Shown here: positions 53,511 to 61,400 of the stretch, piece by piece
Layout of the letters: every line of letters starts with the position of its first letter
Position numbering within the stretch: position 1 is the stretch's first letter
From: Iningainema tapete BLCC-T55
GTDB taxonomy: Bacteria > Cyanobacteriota > Cyanobacteriia > Cyanobacteriales > Nostocaceae
Direction: 5' to 3'
NCBI RefSeq assembly: GCF_014698965.1
Contig: NZ_JACXAE010000025.1
Coordinates: 62,001 to 126,000, forward strand
Length of the DNA stretch: 64,000 nt
Translations under genes and position numbers: made by a program
The notes under the pieces: generated by a model
The model's database searches: none
Seen by the model: the letters and a program-made list of their open reading frames with translations, nothing else
Told to the model about the DNA's origin: nothing

Positions 53511-53591
53511 ATGTCAGGAGTTACAGTTAACATTCCATCATATAATCATGAGCAAGAGGAAAAGATATGGAAAAATCTCAAGAATTGGTAG
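53511..53591 (+). pseudogene. Start remnant of a GT2 gene
   Basis: A 26-codon frame three bases after the aminotransferase stop: 'MSGVTVNIPSYNHEQEE' then unrelated residues. It matches the start of the intact GT2 at 56720 ('MPKVTVMVPSYNHEKF'), which likewise follows an aminotransferase 3' end. The homology stops where the next gene's ribosome site begins. Confidence 0.65.
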
Positions 53592-55234
53592 AACTAAATT
53601 ACTTAAATGAGCAGTATATTACATCAGCTTATGAAGAAATTGCGTCTTGGCAAATTCTGCCAAAATTTTCAGTAATTACACCTGTATATAATAATGTAGA
53701 GGGACAATGGTTAGAGAAAGCTATTGAATCAGTTATTAATCAAATCTATTCAATTTGGGAACTATGTATTGCTGGCGATGCATCTACAGAACCGCAAATC
53801 CGCTCTATTTTGAATAACTATAGTCAACATGATTCACGTATTAAAGTTGTATTCCGCCCTGAAAATGGCAATATATCTGCTACTAATAACTCTGCTATAG
53901 AATTAGCTACTGGCGACTATATAGCTGTTCTTGATTATGATGATGAGTTAGCGATTGATGCTTTATTTGAAAACGCTAAACTAATTAACCAGTACCCAAA
54001 CGCCGACTTTATTTATAGTGACGAAGATTTCATAGATACTGAAGGGAAGCGCCATAGTCCATTATTCAAACCTGATTGGTCCCCAGAGTATTTCTATTCC
54101 TATATGTATACCAGTCATTTGGGAGTTTATCGTACTAGCCTAATCCGTGAAATAGGTGGTTTTCGCAGTGAGTTTGATGGCTCCCAGGATTATGACTTGG
54201 TATTGCGAGTCATAGAAAAAACTAAAAATATTTACCATATTCCCAAAATTCTCTATCATAGCCGCAGCCAACTCTCCTCCGTTGCCTCTAACTCACAAGC
54301 AAATTATCGGGCAGATATTGCTGCTAGAAAAGCTCTTCAAGAAATGATAGATCGTAGTCCATATCCAGGACGTGTAGAACAAACATCAAGTCCAAATTAT
54401 TATAGAGTCCGGCGTGATATCATTGGGCAACCGCTAGTTAGCATTATCATTCCCAGCGCAGGGAAAAAGATTGTTACTCCTACCGGGGAACAATGTTTAT
54501 TAGAAAATTGTATCCGCAGTATTAAGCAACGGAGTACATATCCAAACTATGAGATTATATTGGTTGATGGATACGATATTCCAGAGTCAACTTTAAAAGC
54601 GATCGCCTCTCCTAATTTGCAACTAGTGCAATCCAGCGAACCGTTTAACTACTCGATGCGCATCAACATTGGTGTAGCTAAAGCCAGAGGGGAAATTCTG
54701 CTGCAACTCAATGATGATATACTGGTGCTGACTCCAAACTGGATGGAATCAATGCTAGAACTTGCACAACAGAAAGAAATCGGTGCAGTAGGTGCAAGAC
54801 TATTATATCCAGATGGAAAAATACAGCATGTGGGAGTAATAATAACTGACGGTTGTCCTAATCATGCATTATGCGGTTTGGACATGAAACAACCTGATTA
54901 TATTACTTCAAGTGTTGCCATCAAAAACTACTTAGCCGTGACTGGTGCTTGCTTAATGATGCGACACGAAGTGTTTGAACAGTTAGGAAGGCTTGACGAG
55001 GAGTTTCCTTTGAACTACAACGATGTGGATTTATGCTTAAAAGCCCATCAAGCAGGATATCGCAATGTCATAACACCATTTGCTCAACTCATTCACTTTG
55101 AATCAGCCACTCGCCAGAAAGTAGTAAAACCGGAAGAAATATTAAACTTTACTCAAAAGTGGAATAACTATTTGAGAACTTTGGGAGGAGAACCTTACTT
55201 TAAAGTCGTTAAAGTTCCCGCAAAAGTGAAATAA
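53567..55234 (+). CDS. Tandem GT2 glycosyltransferase lacking the N-terminal module
   Basis: A 555-residue protein, paralogous to residues about 170-715 of the 48973 protein. The first GT2 (about 30-240) has 'FSVITPVYNNVEGQWLEKA', 'LCIAGDASTEPQIRSI' where the first Asp of the pair is Gly, and 'YIAVLDYDDELAIDALF' with the metal site kept. The second GT2 (about 290-540) has 'PLVSIIIPSAGKKIVTP', 'ILLQLNDDILVLTPNWMESM' and 'NYNDVDLCLKAHQAGYRN'. AGAGGAAAAG precedes the ATG. It sits between two copies of an aminotransferase/GT2 junction, so it probably arrived by duplication. Confidence 0.87.
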   Translation: MEKSQELVELNYLNEQYITSAYEEIASWQILPKFSVITPVYNNVEGQWLEKAIESVINQIYSIWELCIAGDASTEPQIRSILNNYSQHDSRIKVVFRPENGNISATNNSAIELATGDYIAVLDYDDELAIDALFENAKLINQYPNADFIYSDEDFIDTEGKRHSPLFKPDWSPEYFYSYMYTSHLGVYRTSLIREIGGFRSEFDGSQDYDLVLRVIEKTKNIYHIPKILYHSRSQLSSVASNSQANYRADIAARKALQEMIDRSPYPGRVEQTSSPNYYRVRRDIIGQPLVSIIIPSAGKKIVTPTGEQCLLENCIRSIKQRSTYPNYEIILVDGYDIPESTLKAIASPNLQLVQSSEPFNYSMRINIGVAKARGEILLQLNDDILVLTPNWMESMLELAQQKEIGAVGARLLYPDGKIQHVGVIITDGCPNHALCGLDMKQPDYITSSVAIKNYLAVTGACLMMRHEVFEQLGRLDEEFPLNYNDVDLCLKAHQAGYRNVITPFAQLIHFESATRQKVVKPEEILNFTQKWNNYLRTLGGEPYFKVVKVPAKVK

Positions 55235-55268
55235 CTATATCTGGTTTCTATGATACTAAGAGAAAATT

Positions 55269-56630
55269 ATGCAAGGAACTAATAACTTACCAGATGGACC
55301 TAAAATACCTCCAATTCTGGGACGGATAAAATTTATACTTCAGCCACTGGAATACGTGGAAGGATTTGCCAAAGTTTACGGCGATTGCTTCACCGTGTGG
55401 CCGAGAAAAGATACTCCTCTTGTATACTTCAGTCAACCTCAAGCACTGCAGCAAATTTTTGCCGCTGATGTCCAGCATTTAGATGCAGGAAAGGAAAATT
55501 TTAAATTTTTGCTAGGACTCAACTCTCTGTTTGTGCTAAACGGAGAACCACACCAGCGTCAACGCCAACTCTTAACTCCTCCGTTTTATGGCGCAAATCT
55601 GCGGGCTTACAGTGAGACTATCCGTGAAATCACCCATCAGATCATTGAGACTTGGAAAATGGATCAGCCTTTGATGATCCGAACATCGATGAAAGAGATT
55701 TCTCTGCGCGTGATTATACGGGTTATTTTTGGTCTGGACGAAGGTCCTTCTTTACAAAAATTTCGCCAATTGCTGATTTCCCTGATGGAATTCGTCACTT
55801 CTCCTTTCATAGATGCCGTCAGATTTTTTGGCTTAAACAAAGATTTCGGACCTTGGAGTCCCTGGGGTTGGGTTTTGCGGCAAATACAAAAAATAGACGA
55901 GTTGATTTATGCTTTGATTCAAGAACGAAGAACCCAATCTAATTCAAGTCGGCAAGATATTCTGAGTTTGATGATGTCAGCGCGTGATGAAAATGGCGTT
56001 CCAATGACCGATCAAGAGTTACGTGATGAGTTAATGACGATGCTGGTTGCCGCACATGAAACTACAGCTTCAGCATTGGTATGGGCGTTGTATTCGCTAG
56101 ACCTTTTTCCACAGGTACGCAACAAATTGCTTAGAGAATTGGAGCTTTTTGGTGACAACCCAGATCCAATGGCGATCACCAAACTACCCTATTTAACAGC
56201 TGTCTGCCAAGAAACCCTGCGGATTCATCCGATTGCGTTCAGTGCTTTGCCTCGCCGTGTGCTTACGCCTGTGGAAATTGTCGGGTATCAGCTACCAGTG
56301 GGAACAATTATAATGCCCAGTATCTACTTAGCTCACAATAGGGAAGAAGTTTACCCACAACCAAAACAATTCAGACCAGAACGCTTTTTAGCAAGGCAAT
56401 TTTCCCCATACGAGTATTTACCTTTTGGTGGTGGAAATCGTCGTTGTATTGGGATGGCATTTGCCCTAAATGAAATGAAACTGGTATTAGCAACTATTCT
56501 TTCACGCTTTCAAGTAACTCTAGTCAACAAACTTCCCATGCGTCCCAAGCGCAGTTTTGTGACTTTTGTAGCACCAGGAGGAATGCAAATGATTGCATCC
56601 CCTTATGTAAAGCTGACAATCAATACTTAA
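55269..56630 (+). CDS. Cytochrome P450 (CYP110-like)
   Basis: A 453-residue P450. The I-helix oxygen-binding motif is 'VAAHETTASALVWAL', the K-helix ExxR is in 'QETLRIHPIAF', and the haem loop is 'FGGGNRRCIGMAFA' with the axial Cys. The N-terminus 'LPDGPKIPPILGRIKF' has no membrane anchor, as usual for bacterial enzymes. Overall layout matches the cyanobacterial CYP110 family, whose members often oxidise fatty acids or terpenes. Electron partners are not in the window. The last 25 codons recur as a fragment at 58392-58466. Its substrate and link to the glycan genes are unknown. Confidence 0.92.
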   Translation: MQGTNNLPDGPKIPPILGRIKFILQPLEYVEGFAKVYGDCFTVWPRKDTPLVYFSQPQALQQIFAADVQHLDAGKENFKFLLGLNSLFVLNGEPHQRQRQLLTPPFYGANLRAYSETIREITHQIIETWKMDQPLMIRTSMKEISLRVIIRVIFGLDEGPSLQKFRQLLISLMEFVTSPFIDAVRFFGLNKDFGPWSPWGWVLRQIQKIDELIYALIQERRTQSNSSRQDILSLMMSARDENGVPMTDQELRDELMTMLVAAHETTASALVWALYSLDLFPQVRNKLLRELELFGDNPDPMAITKLPYLTAVCQETLRIHPIAFSALPRRVLTPVEIVGYQLPVGTIIMPSIYLAHNREEVYPQPKQFRPERFLARQFSPYEYLPFGGGNRRCIGMAFALNEMKLVLATILSRFQVTLVNKLPMRPKRSFVTFVAPGGMQMIASPYVKLTINT

Positions 56631-56717
56631 ATGTCCATCCTACCTTTGTACGGTGAATTAACAATTAGTTATGTAGAAAAAATTTGTAATATCTTACTTG
56701 AAATGTGTGAGGTTTAG
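56631..56717 (+). pseudogene. 3' remnant of a sugar aminotransferase gene
   Basis: Twenty-eight codons, 'MSILPLYGELTISYVEKICN' and 'ILLEMCEV'. They match the last residues of the aminotransferase at 52368 ('LSLPLYGELTISDIEKIC'). It begins directly after the P450 stop and ends two bases before the next GT2 start. This is a duplicated tail without the rest of the gene. Confidence 0.8.
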
Positions 56718-56719
56718 AT

Positions 56720-57772
56720 ATGCCGAAAGTTACGGTTATGGTTCCATCTTACAATCATGAAAAATTTGTGGGTGAGGCAATTCAAAGTGTTTTAAATCAA
56801 ACCTATCATGATTTTGAAATAGTTATTACAGATGACGGTTCTACGGATCAAAGCGTGAGCGTTATTAAAAGCTTTACAGATCCGAGAATTAAGCTGTTTT
56901 GTTTTGAGAAAAATCAAGGAGCTTGTGTTGCTGGACTCAAGTGTCGTAGCGAAGCCAAAGGTGAATTTATAGCATTGCTAAACTCAGATGATGTTTTTGC
57001 TCCTGACAAGCTGGAAAAGCAAGTTAGGTTTTTAGAGCAAAATCCAGAAATTGGTGCTGTTTTTAGTTATGCACAAATTATCGACGAAGAAGGTAGTGAT
57101 TTCAATAATAAAAAACACTTGTATAAGCATATTTTTATCCAACCCAATAGAACAAGATTTGAGTGGCTCAATCATTTTTTTTTCAAGGGTAACTGTTTAT
57201 GTGCTCCCACTTGTTTAATTCGTAAAGAATGTTACGACAAAATTGGTTCTTTTGATAGACGCTATGCTCAGTTACCGGATTATGACTACTGGATAAGACT
57301 TTGCATGAAGTACGAAATTCACGTCATACCAGAGAATTTGATTAAGTTTCGTATTCGTAATAATGAAGCAAATGCCAGTGGACAAAGACCAGAAGTGAAA
57401 GTTCGCGATCAGTTTGAGAAGACTCAAATTTTGAAAAATTACCTGAGGAGTGAGATTTGTGATGATTTACCAAAAATATTTCCTTTTAAATTCATGAGAA
57501 ATAATAGAGAAATAGAATTCAAAAAGGAATATGTGCCTTTTCTGCTCGGTATGCTTGCACTTGCAGTTGAATCATCTCCTGCACACCAATACTTTGGTCT
57601 TAGTACAATCCATGAGACGCTTGGAGATACAAAGCTTGCTCAAAATATTAGAGATGAATTTTCTTTTGATTATAAAAAGTTTTTTGAATTAACAGGAAAA
57701 ATCGATATTTTTAAGATTCTTTTGGCAGAAAAAGCCAATCACATGATTCAACAAGAAGCTCAGGTAAAATGA
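56720..57772 (+). CDS. GT2-family glycosyltransferase
   Basis: A 350-residue GT-A enzyme. Motifs are 'PKVTVMVPSYNHEKFVGEAI', 'FEIVITDDGSTDQSVSVIKS', 'FIALLNSDDVFAPDKLEKQV' where the DxD appears as NSDD, and 'LPDYDYWIRLCMKYEIHVIP'. The C-terminal 100 residues form an extra helical region. It directly follows a leftover aminotransferase tail and shares its start with the fragment at 53511, so it is the surviving copy of a duplicated GT2 gene. It probably acts on an amino-sugar-containing glycan (inference). Confidence 0.9.
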   Translation: MPKVTVMVPSYNHEKFVGEAIQSVLNQTYHDFEIVITDDGSTDQSVSVIKSFTDPRIKLFCFEKNQGACVAGLKCRSEAKGEFIALLNSDDVFAPDKLEKQVRFLEQNPEIGAVFSYAQIIDEEGSDFNNKKHLYKHIFIQPNRTRFEWLNHFFFKGNCLCAPTCLIRKECYDKIGSFDRRYAQLPDYDYWIRLCMKYEIHVIPENLIKFRIRNNEANASGQRPEVKVRDQFEKTQILKNYLRSEICDDLPKIFPFKFMRNNREIEFKKEYVPFLLGMLALAVESSPAHQYFGLSTIHETLGDTKLAQNIRDEFSFDYKKFFELTGKIDIFKILLAEKANHMIQQEAQVK

Positions 57773-57789
57773 GAAAGGCACGAAAATAA

Positions 57790-58362
57790 ATGACTCAAAC
57801 TTTCCGGCATTTAAATAAGTATAATATTCCTGGTCTTCGCACTTTCGAGTACACTAAAATAGTAGGGATAGAAAACATTGAATTTGGTACAAATATCATC
57901 ATTGATGATTTCGTATTTATCTATGCTAAAAAGAAGATCAAGATAGGCAGCTATGTTCATATTGCATCCTTCACTTCAATCACAGGAGGTGAAAGTTTCA
58001 CTATCGGGGACTTCTCAGGTCTTTCTTCTGGAGTGAGAATTTTCACTGGCTCAGATGATTTTACAGGATGTCATCTTGGCAATCCAACAGTTGATGAAAA
58101 GTACAGAAATGTTCATCGAGCACCCGTACATATAGGTCGATATTGTGGCATCGGGGCAAATAGTGTTATTTTACCAGGTGTGACAGTGGGGGAAGGAGCC
58201 GTAGTCGCTGCTGGCTCAGTTGTTACCAAAAACTTAGAGCCGTGGGGAATATATGTTGGGAATCGTAAAATAGGAGAAAAAGATAAGGTAGCGATTCTCA
58301 ATAACATTGAAAATTTTTTGTTAGAAACAGGCAAAAATTTAGAGAAATCTAACAATAAATAA
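57790..58362 (+). CDS. Left-handed-beta-helix acyltransferase (WbbJ/VatD-like)
   Basis: A 190-residue hexapeptide-repeat acyltransferase. Repeats include 'IGIENIEFGTNIIIDDFVFI' and 'IGSYVHIASFTSITGGESFT', and the active-site-like loop is followed by 'RAPVHIGRYCGIGANSVILP' and 'GVTVGEGAVVAAGSVVTKNL'. The family acetylates sugars or amino sugars with acetyl-CoA. With the DegT aminotransferase in the same run it may make an N-acetylated amino sugar. The 13 bases before its ATG copy the tail of the methyltransferase gene at 51217. Confidence 0.88.
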   Translation: MTQTFRHLNKYNIPGLRTFEYTKIVGIENIEFGTNIIIDDFVFIYAKKKIKIGSYVHIASFTSITGGESFTIGDFSGLSSGVRIFTGSDDFTGCHLGNPTVDEKYRNVHRAPVHIGRYCGIGANSVILPGVTVGEGAVVAAGSVVTKNLEPWGIYVGNRKIGEKDKVAILNNIENFLLETGKNLEKSNNK

Positions 58363-58391
58363 TCAAGAATAAACCTTTTGCTTAACCAATT

Positions 58392-58466
58392 TATGTGACT
58401 ATTGCACCACCAGGAGGAATGCAAATGATTGCATCCCCTTGTGTGAAGCAGGCAATGAATATTTAA
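58392..58466 (+). pseudogene. 3' remnant of a P450 gene
   Basis: Twenty-four codons, 'YVTIAPPGGMQMIASPCVKQ' and 'AMNI', then TAA. They match the end of the P450 at 55269 ('FVTFVAPGGMQMIASPYVKL'). The middle 28 bases are the same in both. It lies after the acetyltransferase and overlaps the last codon of the converging NRPS gene. Confidence 0.85.
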
Positions 58467-61400
58467 AATTCAACTGCCTGCTCTAGTATTTGACGGTATA
58501 AATTAACTAAATGCTCAATGGTTTTGGCATCAAACAATCTGTTTGTGTAACTTAGCCTCCCGTGTACTCTATCTTCTTCATCAAATATCGTCAATCTCAA
58601 GTCTTGCTCGGTTACCGTTGCACCACCACCAAAGTTGACAAGCTTAGTTTTCTCAATCGGAGGATACTTAACATTTCTTGGTATTGGTATGAAGTTGAAA
58701 AACACTTGAGCGTGGTCAATTGTCGGTATACCACTCTGAATGCCGGGTAAGTTTTGGTAATCATAGCTCTCAAAGTACATATCACCTACCCGGACTAATA
58801 ACTCCCTAAACGAGGGATTCCCGGAAAGATTAGTCCGCAGTAACAATCTGTTAGCAAACACGCCAATCAAAAATTTAGTTTCATATGGGTTTCGATTCGC
58901 ATTGAGAACAGCCACAACAATATCATCTTTACCTGTATAGGTGTGAAGTAATAGTTTAAAAGCCGTTAACATGATCGTGAAAAGGCTAACATTCTCCTTG
59001 CGCCCCATTTTTCTCAGAGAGTTGATGAGATTTGTAGGTAGCTCTATTGGATGAGCGATCGCAGGTAATAATTTCCCCAATTCTCTACTAGGTTCAAAAA
59101 TTGGTTGAGCCGAAGCTAACTTTTTCTTCCAATAGGAATCATAGCTTTGCCTCACTTCACCAGACATATACTGTTGTTGCCAGTGTACAAAGTCCGCATA
59201 CTGAAACGGTAATTCGGCAAGCCCAGAGGGTAGACCTTTGTCAAAGGTATTATAAAGTACTGACAACTCTCCCATAAATACACCCAAGGAAAAGCCATCA
59301 AAAATAATGTGGTTAATAAAGAAGTTGAGCAGATACTCCTGTTGACCTACTTGCAGCAATTGAGTTCTAATCAGGGAACCACAGTTTAGATCAAAAGGAC
59401 GCAAACTTTCCTCTTCAAATAACTGAGCACACTTATGCGCTTTTTGTGTTCCCGAAAGCTCCCGTAGGTCAATAACTTGCACTGTTAATGTCAGCATCGA
59501 AGCAATAACTTGAACTGGTTTGCCATCCACAATTGGAAAATTTGTTCGTAAAATGTCGTGTCGCCGCACAATTTCATTCAGGCTTTGTTCTAGTGCAGCG
59601 ACGTTAAGAAAACCTACAATGTAATAAGTGAATTTAATTGTTGTGGTGTAGGGGTGGTCGTTAAACCACGACCATTGCTGATTTGCTGAAAGCGGAAGAT
59701 TCTCTGGCTGATAGTTCTTTCGTTGAAGCCCAGATATCTTTGCTCTAGTCTTTAATGGCTGCTGGGAATTGGCTAGAACCTCAATTGCTTGAGCTAAAAG
59801 GGCGATCGTCTGCTTCTCAAACAGCAACTTTAGCGGAATCTCTACACCTATGGCAAGGCTTGCTTGAGAAATCAATTGCATTCCTAAAAGTGAATGCCCT
59901 CCCAATTCAAAGAAATTGTCATGGATACCAATCTTTTCAACACCCAAAACTTGCGCCCAGATAGCAGCTAAGACCTCTTCAGTGGGGTTGCGGGGTTCGG
60001 TTAAACTGGAGGAGCGACAAACACTGGATGTATCCGGTGCGGGCAAAGCGCGACTGTCTACCTTGCCATTGGGTGTTAATGGTATGGTATCCATGAAGAC
60101 AAAGGCTACAGGTATCATGTACTCAGGTAACTTCTGCTGCAAAAAGCTGCGCAGTTCACTCAAATTGGGGGGATTTTGCTTTGTCACCACTATATAAGCC
60201 ACTAGCTGCTTGTCACCAATAACGTCTTCACGCGCTACAACCACAGTCTGGAGTACATCTGGATGTTGACTCAGTACAGCCTCTATCTCTCCCAACTCAA
60301 TGCGGAAACCCCGCACCTTCACTTGGTGGTCGATACGACCAACAAACTCAATCTGTCCGTTACTCAGGTAACGGGCTAAATCCCCAGTTTTGTAAAGCCT
60401 TGCATCCGCTTCCTGACTATAGGGATGGGGAATAAATTTCTCGGCAGTCAGTTCGGGACGGTTGAGATAGCCCCAAGCCAAGCCAGCTCCACCAATGTAT
60501 AGTTCCCCCACCACGCCAAAAGGAACAGGTTGAAGATGTTTATCCAAGATATAGGTTTGGACATTAGGAATTGCACAACCAATTGGTACTTCTCCCCAGA
60601 CTGGTTCCGATAAGTCACACTTGGTTGCAACGATAGTAGTTTCCGTCGGACCATAAGTATTTACCAGTCGCACGCGAGGAGGTACATATTTGTGCCATGT
60701 TTCCAGTGGCATCTTGAGCGCTTTTTCTCCGCCAATTATCACTAAACGCAGTTGCTTTGGTAGTACGCAATTTTCCCTAGCTAAGGCAGAAGTGATTTGA
60801 TGCCAGAATGCTGTGGGTAAGTTTAACACAGTTAGTTTAAGTTCGCAACATTTTTCTAAAAATGCGTGTATTGAACTTAACATGGCATCAGTACGCAGTA
60901 CCAAGGTTCCACCTCGTACTAGACAGGGAAATATCTCTTCTGCTGCTGCATCGAAACTAATCGAGGCAAACTGTAATAGGCGATCGCTTGTGTTCAAGTT
61001 ATATTCCGCCGCCGCCGCTTGAGTGTAGTTTGTCAAAGCACCGTGGGGAATCATCACCCCCTTAGGAACACCAGTAGATCCTGAGGTGTAAATTACATAA
61101 GCCAAGTTTTTGGCTGTCACATTAATGATAGGATTTTCCTGATTTTCTTGAGAGATTACCTCCCAGTCTGCATCTAGACAAACTATATTTGCCTTTTGGT
61201 TGGGAAGTCCAACCACCAAATTCTTTTGAGTTAACAGCACTGGCACTTGAGCATCTGACAACATGAAGCCTAAGCGCTCTTTAGGATAAGCTGGGTCTAA
61301 TGGCACGTAAGCTCCACCCGCTTTCAAAATGCCCAATATTGCTACCACCATTTCCCAGGAGCGCTCCATGTAAATGCCAACCAGAACATCAGATGTTACG

